The notes: generated by a model not told the origin, from the sequence alone. DNA of 39,248 nt from CAYNFT01 sp964396535 (GCA_964396535.1 CAYNFT010000008.1:1-39248), one strand, 5' to 3'; positions 31,390-39,244 are shown, counted from the stretch's first letter. Translations and numbers: made by a program.

Positions 31390-32392
31390 GGAAACTTATG
31401 CTAAAGCCGGCGTTAATATCGAGGCTAATGACAGAGCGGTGGAACTTATTGCCAAGCATGCCCGCTCTACCCTGCGTCCCGAGGTGTTAAGCGGCGTGGG
31501 ATTCTTTGGCGGGATGTTCGAGTTCAAGGGATACAAACAGCCTGTTCTGGTTTCCAGTGTTGACGGAGTGGGCACCAAGCTAAAGATTGCCAACATTCTG
31601 GATAAGCACGATACGGTTGGAATTGACATTGTAAATCACTGTGTTAACGATATATTTACCTGTGGCGCTGACCCTCTTTTCTTCCTCGACTACATCGGTA
31701 TCGGTAAGCTTTTACCGGAAAAGGTTGAGTCTATTGTTCAAGGGCTGGCTCAAGCCTGTCGTGAGGTTGGCTGTACTCTTATCGGTGGTGAGATGGGAGA
31801 GATGCCAGATGTTTATAGCGGGAAAGACTACGACCTGGTAGGTTTCATAATTGGTGTGGTGGAGAAAGAGAAGATTACCACCGGCAAGACAATTGCCGTT
31901 GGTGATGTCATTATCGGTCTACCATCCAGCGGGTTGCACACCAACGGTTATTCCCTGGTGCGCAGGATTTTTGGTGAAACCAGAGCAGCATTAGAGACTC
32001 CTTACCCTGAGTTAGGTCGAACGCTGGGTGAGGAGCTTCTGGAGCCCCACCGCTGCTACTATAATCAATTAAAGCCACTGCTGCCGCTTATCAAGGGTAT
32101 AGCGCATATTACCGGCGGTGGGTTGATTGGCAACGTGCCCCGAATTCTACCAGAAGGGATGGCAGCGCAATTTCATCGTGGCAGGTGGACAATACTCCCT
32201 ATTTTCCAGCTTATCCAACAGCGGGGTAACGTTGACCAGCAGGAGATGTACCGAGTATTTAATATGGGCATCGGCATGGTGGTCGTCTGCTCCCCCGATA
32301 ATGCTGACCAGCTAGCTGAAGCCCTGCCCGAGGCACATATCGTTGGTGAGGTGGTAGAACAGAGGGGGGAGGAGAGAGTAGTAATAAAATAA
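31385..32392 (+). CDS. purM: Phosphoribosylformylglycinamidine cyclo-ligase
   Basis: PurM closes FGAM to AIR with ATP in purine synthesis. Family motifs are SSVDGVGTKLKIA, FFLDYIGIGKL, LIGGEMGEMPDVY, GLPSSGLHTNGYSL and ITGGGLIGNVPR. The usual N-terminal part (TYAKAGVNIEANDRAVELI) is encoded before the first standard start (GTG 31439), so that start would cut 18 conserved residues. No ATG, GTG or TTG lies upstream before an in-frame stop at 31343. ATT 31385, eight bases after GGAGG, gives MKETYAKAGV, just right for the family, and I use it. The product is 335 residues. Downstream is repeat copy 6. Confidence 0.88.
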   Translation: MKETYAKAGVNIEANDRAVELIAKHARSTLRPEVLSGVGFFGGMFEFKGYKQPVLVSSVDGVGTKLKIANILDKHDTVGIDIVNHCVNDIFTCGADPLFFLDYIGIGKLLPEKVESIVQGLAQACREVGCTLIGGEMGEMPDVYSGKDYDLVGFIIGVVEKEKITTGKTIAVGDVIIGLPSSGLHTNGYSLVRRIFGETRAALETPYPELGRTLGEELLEPHRCYYNQLKPLLPLIKGIAHITGGGLIGNVPRILPEGMAAQFHRGRWTILPIFQLIQQRGNVDQQEMYRVFNMGIGMVVVCSPDNADQLAEALPEAHIVGEVVEQRGEERVVIK

Positions 32393-32399
32393 TTAACGC

Positions 32400-32482
32400 G
32401 GAGTTCAAGAGAGGCGAAGTCCCTCTTACATAACCATCTTCCCCCTCCCCTCTTAAAGAGAGGGGGATACAGGGGATGAGGT
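32400..32482 (+). repeat. Double-hairpin repeat, copy 6
   Basis: GGAGTTC, hairpin 1 with two mismatches (AAGAGAGGCGAAGTCCCTCTT, 32407-32427), linker, hairpin 2 (32441-32466) and tail ACAGGGGATGAGGT. It lies between the purM stop (32392) and the methyltransferase start (32488); GATGAGGT is in place to be the ribosome binding site of the latter. Confidence 0.82.
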
Positions 32483-32487
32483 AAGAT

Positions 32488-33120
32488 ATGGATACAGTCC
32501 AACAAACCATCCAGACCTACGATAGAATTGCCCCTGATTATTGTAAAAAGACACGACAATCCAAGGTCTTAGAATGGGAACAAAGCTACATAAAGAAACT
32601 ATTGTCCTTCATATCCAATTCAGACCCTCTCATTCTCGATGTAGGATGCGGGGATGGTCGGCACAGTATCCTGATTGACAGGAATGGCGGAAGGGCCATT
32701 GGCATTGACCTCTCGAAGAACATGTTAAAAGAAGCAAGGTCTCTTTATCCAGATGGGGATTTTCACGAGATGGATATGAGAAGGTTGTCATTTGATGACA
32801 ATTTCTTTGATGGGATATGGTCAAGTGGCTCCATTTACCACGTCACAAAATCGGAGGCAGGGAAAGTCATCAGAGAGTTTAGAAGAGTTCTTAAAATAGA
32901 TGGAGTTGTAACAGTGAACTTCAAACTGGGAAGCGGAGAGGGAATGGAGGCAAACCCAAAGTCTTACTCAGGGTTTCAGCGATACTTTGCTTATTATACA
33001 AGGGATGAAATGATAGATATATTCGGTAGCTTCGGCTTCGAGGAATTGGAATCCTGCACTTACCCAGAAGAGATATTCGGAGACAACATTCAACAAATGT
33101 GGTTTCGAAGGAGCGTTTAA
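32488..33120 (+). CDS. Class I SAM-dependent methyltransferase, accessory
   Basis: This 210-residue methyltransferase of the Methyltransf_11/25 type has motif I ILDVGCGDGRHS, an acidic residue in GIDLSKNML, motif II region GIWSSGSIYHV and a helical start (YDRIAPDYCKK). The substrate is unknown. It interrupts a purine gene series (purM before, purH after) and is bracketed by two direct copies of the dispersed repeat. It is AT-richer than purM and purH. All this suggests late insertion as a one-gene cassette (inference). Its ATG lies six bases past the tail of copy 6. Confidence 0.82.
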   Translation: MDTVQQTIQTYDRIAPDYCKKTRQSKVLEWEQSYIKKLLSFISNSDPLILDVGCGDGRHSILIDRNGGRAIGIDLSKNMLKEARSLYPDGDFHEMDMRRLSFDDNFFDGIWSSGSIYHVTKSEAGKVIREFRRVLKIDGVVTVNFKLGSGEGMEANPKSYSGFQRYFAYYTRDEMIDIFGSFGFEELESCTYPEEIFGDNIQQMWFRRSV

Positions 33121-33180
33121 GAAGGACAAAGCCCCAAACTAGCAAAGGGAGTCAGAGAGGGGGATACAGGGGGTGAGGTT
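33119..33180 (+). repeat. Double-hairpin repeat, degraded copy 7
   Basis: The tail AGGGGGATACAGGGGGTGAG (33158-33177) is preserved as in copy 6, and GAAGGACAAAGCCCC (33121-33135) is a worn hairpin 1. Hairpin 2 has lost its left arm. It has the same orientation as copy 6, so the methyltransferase is flanked by direct repeats. Confidence 0.7.
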
Positions 33181-33214
33181 AGAAAACTAATAGAATAAAA
33201 AATGGAGGAGTTTT

Positions 33215-33781
33215 ATGCGAGCTATTATCAGTGTTTTTGACAAGACAGGCGTTGTTGATTTTGCCAAAGAATTGAATGGGTTAGGGTTTGAGATTTTCAG
33301 TACCGGCGGCACTCAGAAAGCGCTGGAAGAAGGTAAGGTGCCGGTTAAAAGTATCTCCGGGCTCACCGGCTTTCCCGAGATTCTTGACGGGCGGGTGAAG
33401 ACTCTGCACCCGATTATATATGGTGGAATTCTGGCCAGGCGCAACCAGCCAGCTCATATGAAACAGCTAGCCGAGCACAAGATTGAGACTGTTGACCTTG
33501 TAGCGGTCAATCTCTACCCCTTCGTCCAGACTATAGCCAGGGAAGGCGTTACTCTTGATGAAGCGCTGGAAAACATCGATATCGGTGGGCCAAGTATGAT
33601 TCGAGCCTCAGCTAAGAACTTCCCCAGCGTCATCGTGGTTGTTGACCCGGCTGATTATCAGCCAGTTTTGGAGAAACTGAGAGCAGGGAGTTTGGAGCTT
33701 GCCGAGCGCAAACGCCTGGCTCAAAAAGCATTTCAGCATGTAGCCACCTATGATACCGCCATTTCTCAGTATCTGAGGTAG
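33215..33781 (+). CDS. purH: IMP cyclohydrolase domain (PurH N-terminal part alone)
   Basis: This is the MGS-like IMP cyclohydrolase domain that closes FAICAR to IMP. ISVFDKTGVVDFAKEL, STGGTQKALEE, TGFPEILDGRVKTLHP and NIDIGGPSMIRASAKN are the domain signatures. At 188 residues it stops (TAG) at the end of this domain; the AICAR transformylase half of normal PurH (over 500 residues) is absent. Stand-alone cyclohydrolase domains exist in some archaea and bacteria, so it may be functional as such. After the TAG the same frame reads DMEGFPEEMTT, like the interdomain linker, so the gene could be a broken long form. GGAGGAG precedes the ATG. Confidence 0.88.
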   Translation: MRAIISVFDKTGVVDFAKELNGLGFEIFSTGGTQKALEEGKVPVKSISGLTGFPEILDGRVKTLHPIIYGGILARRNQPAHMKQLAEHKIETVDLVAVNLYPFVQTIAREGVTLDEALENIDIGGPSMIRASAKNFPSVIVVVDPADYQPVLEKLRAGSLELAERKRLAQKAFQHVATYDTAISQYLR

Positions 33782-33837
33782 GATATGGAAGGTTTTCCTG
33801 AAGAGATGACTACTGTTGCTCGAGGAGGATTAGTCCA

Positions 33838-34365
33838 TTGGCTAATGCAGTTTTAGTGGTAGATATGCTCAGAGGCTTTCTGGAAGAAGGCTATCCCCTC
33901 TACATTGGAGAAAATAGCCGTCGAATAATCCCCAATATCCAGCGTCTTCTGGAGCGTGAACTGGGGCAGGGCTCCAAGATATTCTTCATCTGTGACAACC
34001 ACGACCCTGACGACCTTGAATTCAAGATGTTTCCGCCCCACTGCATTGAAGGCACTGTTGAGGCAGAGGTGATTCCCGAGCTGGCTAAGTACCCGGGTGA
34101 GATAATCGCGAAAAAGCGATACAGCGGCTTCTTTGGCACATCACTGGAAGAAAAACTAAGTCAGCTTAAGCCGAAGAAGCTTATTATTTGTGGTGTGTTG
34201 ACCAATATCTGCGTCATGCACACCACGGCTGACGCCCGAAACCGTGATTATGAAGTTGAGGTGCCCACTGACTGCGTTGCTTCACCTGATGACGAAGCCC
34301 ACCATTTTGCCCTCGAACACATTGAAAAAGTACTCGGGGCAAGGTTAACTGCTGTTGGAGGATGA
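33838..34365 (+). CDS. pncA: Nicotinamidase / isochorismatase-family hydrolase
   Basis: PncA hydrolyses nicotinamide to nicotinate in NAD salvage. The 175-residue protein has the catalytic triad Asp9 (VVDML), a Lys at 92 or 93 (AKKRYSGF) and Cys125 (TNICVMHTT), and metal ligands Asp53, His55 and His68 (CDNHDP, FPPHCIEGT). The family includes other amidases, but the next gene is a nicotinate phosphoribosyltransferase, which makes nicotinamidase very likely. The start is TTG 33838, with GAGGAGG nine bases upstream. The stop TGA lies four bases before the next ATG. Confidence 0.88.
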   Translation: MANAVLVVDMLRGFLEEGYPLYIGENSRRIIPNIQRLLERELGQGSKIFFICDNHDPDDLEFKMFPPHCIEGTVEAEVIPELAKYPGEIIAKKRYSGFFGTSLEEKLSQLKPKKLIICGVLTNICVMHTTADARNRDYEVEVPTDCVASPDDEAHHFALEHIEKVLGARLTAVGG

Positions 34366-34369
34366 ACAG

Positions 34370-35368
34370 ATGAAAGTGCCCAAATTTGAACCCACTGAAG
34401 CCGTCCTATCAGGAGAGACGGCTGATATTTACTTTGCCCACACCGTAGAGATATTGCGTAAGGAGGGACTTAACCCGGTAGCCACTATAGAGGTGTTCCC
34501 CAGCCGGGCGGGGATACTCTGTGGCATAGAAGAGGTCAAGGCTCTACTGGCTCGTGTCTTGCCTGAGAGTAATAGTGAAGTTTGGGCTCTGGATGAGGGT
34601 GATGCCATAGATGCAAAAGAAGTTGTGTTGCGCATAACGGCACCCTATCAGAGCTCTGGATTATATGAGACAGCTATAGATGGCATTCTAGCCCATTGCA
34701 GTGGTTGGGCAACCGCCGCCAGGCAATGCGTGGAAGCTGCCAGGGGAATACCCATTGTCAGCTTTGGCGTTCGTCACGTTCACCCCCAGGTTGTCGCCCT
34801 GATGGATTATGCTGCTGTAGTTGGTGGCTGCACAGGTTGTTCCAGCATCGCCGGTGCCAGCTTGGCAGGAATTAAACCCTCTGGAACCATGCCCCACGCA
34901 CTGATACTGATTATGGGGGATACCATTAAAGCAACTCTGGCCTTCGATAAGCATATGCCGTCTGAGGTACCCCGCATATCTCTGGTTGATACCTTCAAAG
35001 ATGAGGCCGAAGAAAGCCTGCGAGTGGCTGAGGCACTGGGTGAGAAGCTTAACAGTGTAAGACTTGATACTCCCGGCGAGCGAGGCGGGGTTACCTCTGA
35101 GCTGGTCAAGGAGGTAAGAGCCAGGCTGGATTTAGCTGGCTTCAAACATGTAAAGCTTTTTATCAGCGGCGGTATCGACCCTGAACGTATTGCCTACTTT
35201 CTTGATACCAGGGCTCCAGTTGATGGCTTCGGTGTCGGCAGCTATATCAGCGGAGCTAAACCAATTGACTTCACCGCCGACCTGCACGAGGTTGAAGGCA
35301 AGCCAATCGCTAAACGCGGCAGAACTCCCGGCATTACCCCTAACCCCAGTCTCAAACGTGTTATGTAA
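34370..35368 (+). CDS. pncB: Nicotinate phosphoribosyltransferase
   Basis: The enzyme adds the phosphoribosyl group of PRPP to nicotinate, the next step after PncA. The 332-residue protein has SGETADIYFAHTVEIL near the start, FGVRHVHPQ, PSGTMPHALIL, LDTPGERGG and LFISGGIDPERIA, as in the shorter archaeal-type nicotinate phosphoribosyltransferases. I chose ATG 34370 since GGAGG lies eight bases upstream; an in-frame TTG at 34355 adds five residues and overlaps pncA. Quinolinate phosphoribosyltransferase shares the fold, but the pairing with pncA supports this call. Confidence 0.9.
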   Translation: MKVPKFEPTEAVLSGETADIYFAHTVEILRKEGLNPVATIEVFPSRAGILCGIEEVKALLARVLPESNSEVWALDEGDAIDAKEVVLRITAPYQSSGLYETAIDGILAHCSGWATAARQCVEAARGIPIVSFGVRHVHPQVVALMDYAAVVGGCTGCSSIAGASLAGIKPSGTMPHALILIMGDTIKATLAFDKHMPSEVPRISLVDTFKDEAEESLRVAEALGEKLNSVRLDTPGERGGVTSELVKEVRARLDLAGFKHVKLFISGGIDPERIAYFLDTRAPVDGFGVGSYISGAKPIDFTADLHEVEGKPIAKRGRTPGITPNPSLKRVM

Positions 35369-35407
35369 ATTATTCACAAGTAATGGTTAACAGCAAGGAG
35401 ATATTCT

Positions 35408-35824
35408 ATGCAAAAGACAATCATTAAAATAACCTTTAGCATTCTTTCAATGCTGGTCTTGATAATGACTTTTTCTGCCTGCACTAAGACGACTGAGCCA
35501 GAGTATGCTAGTTCGATCACTGAAGGCATTCTGATAGGCATAAACGAGAACAACTATACTAAATTCTCCGAGTATTTTGATGAGGATATGAAGGCAGCAT
35601 TGCCTGAGGCTACTTTCGAGCAACTCACCACCAGCATAAAAGCACAGATAGGCGATTATATACTTGATTCAAAAGAGTTTGATAAGATAATAACTTCAGG
35701 TATATATACCGATGTTTTCTATAGAGCGAAATTCACTCAGGGACTTGAGTTTATCGTCCATGTTAGCTTTCATGAAAGTGATGGGGAAATATATGTTAAC
35801 GGTTTTTGGTTCGAAGAGCCATAA
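35408..35824 (+). CDS. Putative lipoprotein, DUF3887-like
   Basis: This 138-residue protein has a lipoprotein-like signal: a basic start (MQKTIIK), hydrophobic core and TFSAC at residues 21-25. The position before the lipobox is Phe rather than Leu, so lipidation is likely but not certain. The mature part (YTKFSEYFDEDMKAALPEATF) resembles DUF3887 domains, a small cystatin-like fold. AAGGAG lies before the ATG. It follows pncB by about 40 bases. The role is unknown. Confidence 0.7.
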   Translation: MQKTIIKITFSILSMLVLIMTFSACTKTTEPEYASSITEGILIGINENNYTKFSEYFDEDMKAALPEATFEQLTTSIKAQIGDYILDSKEFDKIITSGIYTDVFYRAKFTQGLEFIVHVSFHESDGEIYVNGFWFEEP

Positions 35825-35846
35825 ATTGCGTCAACACTAGATAAGA

Positions 35847-36608
35847 ATGGATATAACTATTTTCTTTGCCAATCCTTCTGCCTGGGGGATTGTCTTAGCT
35901 TTAATCTTTGGGACGTTTTGGCTGGTGATACTAGCTCCGCTACAGTGGCGTAGCCCCGGGTTGTGGCTGATTTTTCTTGGTGGTGCTATACTCTTTGCTC
36001 CCAGTATTGCCTGGATACAGAGTCCACTTCAGAATTTAACAGGTGGCTGGTTTATCAACCAATTTGGTCTGGAAACCTACCAGAGTAAGCTATTACTTAT
36101 GGGTATCCCAGTGGTGTTGCTAAGCGGTCTGGTTCAGGAGGGGGCAAAACTAATACCACCGGTTCTCTACTGGTTGCGTAAGGGCAGGACCACTGACACC
36201 AAACTGGGGTTATCTATCGGGGCTATGGCTGGGGCTGGCTTCGGTGTCTTTGAAGCCCAATGGATACATAATACTATCTTTGCTGCCGGCTGGAGCTGGG
36301 AAGCGGTGCAACTAGGTGGACTGATAGCACTGGCTGGATTCTGGGAGAGATTCTTTACTATCGCCTTCCATACTGCTTCCTGCGCGTTGGCTGGTTGGGG
36401 TCTATCTAGGGGCTGGGGCTGGCAATTCTACCTTCTCGTATCTTTTCTGCATTCTCTGTTGAATTACTTCGCCCTGCTATTCCACAGGAGGATAGTTACC
36501 GCCTTACAAATAGAAATTATCATTGCCGTTTTTGTAGTCATAATTTTTGGGGTGGTTCTGTGGCTGCGGCGGAGGAAGCCGGTAGAACCATCCACCTCAC
36601 AGGTCTAG
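35847..36608 (+). CDS. PrsW-like intramembrane protease (putative)
   Basis: This integral membrane protein of 253 residues has about eight hydrophobic segments. Conserved polar residues in the membrane fit a PrsW or related CPBP-type metalloprotease: Glu98 in QEGAK, Glu136 in GFGVFEA, Glu167 in WERFF, His175 in HTASCALAGWG and His202 in HSLLNY. Canonical PrsW has EExxK; here the first Glu is Gln, so activity is uncertain. The C-terminus is basic and cytoplasmic. The neighbours (lipoprotein, fur) do not tell the target. Confidence 0.7.
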   Translation: MDITIFFANPSAWGIVLALIFGTFWLVILAPLQWRSPGLWLIFLGGAILFAPSIAWIQSPLQNLTGGWFINQFGLETYQSKLLLMGIPVVLLSGLVQEGAKLIPPVLYWLRKGRTTDTKLGLSIGAMAGAGFGVFEAQWIHNTIFAAGWSWEAVQLGGLIALAGFWERFFTIAFHTASCALAGWGLSRGWGWQFYLLVSFLHSLLNYFALLFHRRIVTALQIEIIIAVFVVIIFGVVLWLRRRKPVEPSTSQV

Positions 36609-36653
36609 GAAGGCTCGACATACATAATTTAACAATGACCCAATGCTGGAATC

Positions 36654-36683
36654 TTGACAACAATATAACTACAGTTTATACTA
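36654..36683 (+). promoter_or_regulatory. fur promoter
   Basis: TTGACA (36654-36659), 18 bases and TATACT (36678-36683). The -35 is perfect and the -10 has five of six matches. Transcription should start near 36690, at the edge of the palindromic operator. Confidence 0.82.
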
Positions 36684-36690
36684 ATACTAG

Positions 36691-36707
36691 ATGCAAATGA
36701 TTTGCAT
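36691..36707 (+). promoter_or_regulatory. Palindromic operator, probably for Fur
   Basis: ATGCAAATGATTTGCAT is a perfect 8-bp inverted repeat around one base, placed over the predicted transcription start. AAATGATTT is close to the core of the Fur box. Fur probably represses its own transcript and, through it, feoAB when iron is high. Confidence 0.8.
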
Positions 36708-36752
36708 TAGCAGTAAGAAAAACTCGAAATTGATTAGTTAAAAAGGAGGGCT

Positions 36753-37199
36753 ATGCCAGCGAATTTGACTAATATTCGAGGGAAAAACCGCGAATTGTTA
36801 AATACAGCAGGACTGAGGAGTACCAATCAGCGGGCTTTAATCCTAGAAATTATTCGTCAAGGGCAGGGGCACTTGGACGCTGACGAAGTCTATCGCCGGG
36901 CGAGAAAAAAACAACCCCGCCTTAGCCTTTCCACTGTCTATCGAACCCTGCTGACACTCAAGAAACTAGATTTAATAAAGGAACTTCATTTTGATGAGGC
37001 GCACCACCACTATGAGATAAAACCCTCTACTGAGCATCATCACCTGATCTGCCTCGGTTGCGGTAAAGTCGTTGAGTTCGAGTGCCCGATGAGCCAGAAG
37101 ATAAAAGAGGATATTAGCCTCGAGATGGGTTTTGAAGTTACTAATGCTGAGGTGAGGATGACAGGCTATTGCCCCACCTGCCGCCAGAGTAAGCAATAA
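36753..37199 (+). CDS. fur: Fur family metal-responsive repressor
   Basis: This 148-residue protein has the winged helix of the family (STNQRALILEIIRQGQGHLDADEVY, LSLSTVYRTLLTLKKLDLI), the His-rich sensing region (HHHYEIKPSTEHHHLIC) and two CxxC pairs (Cys100/Cys103 and Cys140/Cys143) for structural zinc. The family includes Fur, Zur and PerR; the iron transport genes downstream favour Fur. AAGGAGG precedes the start. The promoter and operator lie directly upstream, so autoregulation is likely. Confidence 0.9.
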   Translation: MPANLTNIRGKNRELLNTAGLRSTNQRALILEIIRQGQGHLDADEVYRRARKKQPRLSLSTVYRTLLTLKKLDLIKELHFDEAHHHYEIKPSTEHHHLICLGCGKVVEFECPMSQKIKEDISLEMGFEVTNAEVRMTGYCPTCRQSKQ

Positions 37200-37216
37200 T
37201 CTTTTAGTATTGTTAT

Positions 37217-37237
37217 TGCAAATAAGAAGCATTTGTA
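37217..37237 (+). promoter_or_regulatory. Possible second Fur site before feoA
   Basis: TGCAAAT (37217-37223) and ATTTGTA (37231-37237) form an imperfect inverted repeat with the same half-site as the operator before fur, but a wider gap (seven bases). It may be a weak site for feoA control. Confidence 0.35.
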
Positions 37238-37287
37238 TTTAACAGAGAAATAGCTTGATTGAAAAGACTGGAAAGGGATTATGATTT

Positions 37288-37530
37288 ATGCCTGATGGAA
37301 AACAAATACCTCTGAGCCAAATAGAGGCTGGCCAGAGCGGCAGAGTAATTCAAATCCAAGGCGGGCACGGCCTGATTAATCGTCTTAACGCTTTGGGCGT
37401 TAGACCAGGTCAAAGAGTAACCAAGGTTAGCTCTATGTTCATGCGAGGACCGGTAACAATCCAAATAGGAAATGCCCAGATAGCTATCGGCTTTGGCATG
37501 GCTAAGCGAATAATGGTGGAACCAAATTAG
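37288..37530 (+). CDS. feoA: FeoA ferrous iron transport protein
   Basis: FeoA is a small SH3-like cytoplasmic protein needed for FeoB activity. The 80-residue protein has the family pattern: LSQIEAGQSGRVIQIQGG, LNALGVRPGQRVTKVS and GPVTIQIGNAQIAIGFGMAKRIMV. It starts 88 bases after fur and ends seven bases before feoB, so the three are probably transcribed together. The ribosome binding site is weak (AAAGGG about 11 bases upstream). Confidence 0.9.
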   Translation: MPDGKQIPLSQIEAGQSGRVIQIQGGHGLINRLNALGVRPGQRVTKVSSMFMRGPVTIQIGNAQIAIGFGMAKRIMVEPN

Positions 37531-37537
37531 GCACTAG

Positions 37538-39244
37538 ATGAAGATATTGCTGATGGGTAATCCCAATGTGGGCAAAAGTGTCATTTTCTCCCGTTTAACC
37601 GGAGTGCGGGTGATTGCTTCGAATTACCCGGGTACGACAGTAGGCTACACCCGGGGATTCATGAAGCTGGGAGAGGAGACAGCCGAGGTTATTGATGTGC
37701 CCGGCACCTATACCCTGGAACCAACCAGCGAGGCTGAGGAGATAGCCTCCCGGATGCTCGACACTGGAGATTTGGTTATAGCTGTGGTTGATGCTACCAA
37801 TCTGGAAAGAAATCTCTACCTAACCCTGCAGCTATTAGAGCGGAATATCCCAGTGGTGGTGGCGCTGAATATATGGGATGATACTGAGCACCGAGGAATA
37901 CATATTGACCTGGACAGACTAAGGGAACTCTTAGGGGTGCCGGTTATTCCTACTGTGGCGGTAACTGGTCAGGGGATAAAAGAGCTGGTGGAGAGCATTC
38001 CCAAGGCTGCCTCACCGGACACTCCTGCCCGCAGTCGCGATGAACGCTGGGCTACTATTGGCAGCATCATAGACCAGGTTCAACGTGTTACCCATCGCCA
38101 TCATACCTGGCTGGAACGCCTGGGGGATGCCAGTGTAAAGCCATTAACCGGCGGTATTATAGCTTTAGCTGTTCTTGCCGGCGCCTTTTGGGTAATCCGT
38201 TTCATTGGTGAGAGCCTGATTGGTTATGTCCTTGAGCCCTTGTTTGACAATCTGTGGGCACCGGTAATGTTGAGGTTAAGCGACCTCCTAGGCAGTACAG
38301 GCTTTTTCCATAACATCCTGATAGGTAAGTTAATTGATGGCGAAGTGAACTTTGTCGAATCGTTTGGCTTATTAACCACCGGACTCTTTGTTCATTTTGG
38401 CATGGTTTTGCCCTACATTGTCTCTTTCTATCTGATACTGGGCATACTTGAGGATGTAGGCTATCTGCCACGGCTGGCAGTTTTAATGGATACTATTATG
38501 CACCGGCTGGGTTTGCACGGCTACGCCATCATTCCGAGTATGCTAGGACTAGGCTGCAACGTGCCAGCTATCTTGGCTACCCGTATTCTGGAGAGCAAGA
38601 GGGAGAGATTTATTGCTGCCACATTGATATCTATTGCGATACCCTGTGCCGCCCTGCAAGCGATGATTTTCGGCCTGGTGGGGCAGCATGGAGGACAGTA
38701 TGTAGCTATTGTCTATGGGACGTTATTCGTAGTGTGGGTCATATTGGGAATTATAATTAACCGCTTTGCTAAAGGATTGAGCCCCGAGCTTCTGATAGAG
38801 ATACCACCCTACCGCCTGCCGCCATGGCGAACCGTGTTACAAAAACTTTGGATGAGAGCTTCAGGATTTTTGAAAGAAGCTCTTCCCATAATTCTGGGGG
38901 CTGTTCTAATAATAAATGTACTTTATTTCTTAGGTGTATTTGACGCTATTGCCAATTTTACAGCACCGGTGGTAACTGGCCTTCTGGGATTGCCCAAGGA
39001 GGCAGTAACCGCCTTAGTTATTGGTTTCCTGCGCAAAGATGTAGCCCTAGGTATGCTCGCTCCTCTGGCGTTAAGCCCTGAGCAACTGGTTGTTGGTAGT
39101 GTAGTCTTAGCCATGTTCTTCCCCTGTATTGCTACCTTTGTTGTCCTTCTCAGGGAACTCGGAATTATAAACATGCTCAAATCGGCTGGAATAATGGTTA
39201 TCTCTGCCTTAGTAGTAGGAGGACTATTAAACCTAATCCTATAG
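37538..39244 (+). CDS. feoB: FeoB ferrous iron transporter
   Basis: FeoB imports Fe(II) with a cytoplasmic G domain. The P-loop GNPNVGKS (7-14), G2-like SNYPGTTV, DVPG (53-56) and NIWD (111-114) are seen, then the membrane part with GLGCNVPAILATR, FVHFGMVLPYIVSFY and PCIATFVVLLREL. At 568 residues it is shorter than the usual 650-770; the linker after the G domain (about 155-200) is brief and no long tail follows. The stop TAG at 39242 is at the very end of the window, so the gene is complete. There is almost no ribosome binding site; coupling with feoA seven bases upstream is likely. Confidence 0.94.
   Translation: MKILLMGNPNVGKSVIFSRLTGVRVIASNYPGTTVGYTRGFMKLGEETAEVIDVPGTYTLEPTSEAEEIASRMLDTGDLVIAVVDATNLERNLYLTLQLLERNIPVVVALNIWDDTEHRGIHIDLDRLRELLGVPVIPTVAVTGQGIKELVESIPKAASPDTPARSRDERWATIGSIIDQVQRVTHRHHTWLERLGDASVKPLTGGIIALAVLAGAFWVIRFIGESLIGYVLEPLFDNLWAPVMLRLSDLLGSTGFFHNILIGKLIDGEVNFVESFGLLTTGLFVHFGMVLPYIVSFYLILGILEDVGYLPRLAVLMDTIMHRLGLHGYAIIPSMLGLGCNVPAILATRILESKRERFIAATLISIAIPCAALQAMIFGLVGQHGGQYVAIVYGTLFVVWVILGIIINRFAKGLSPELLIEIPPYRLPPWRTVLQKLWMRASGFLKEALPIILGAVLIINVLYFLGVFDAIANFTAPVVTGLLGLPKEAVTALVIGFLRKDVALGMLAPLALSPEQLVVGSVVLAMFFPCIATFVVLLRELGIINMLKSAGIMVISALVVGGLLNLIL

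Noticed and set aside
832..33180. Hairpin repeats as ordinary intrinsic terminators only
   Set aside because: Most copies have no U tract after the second hairpin, share a conserved tail, and several lie inside operons, so termination alone does not explain them.
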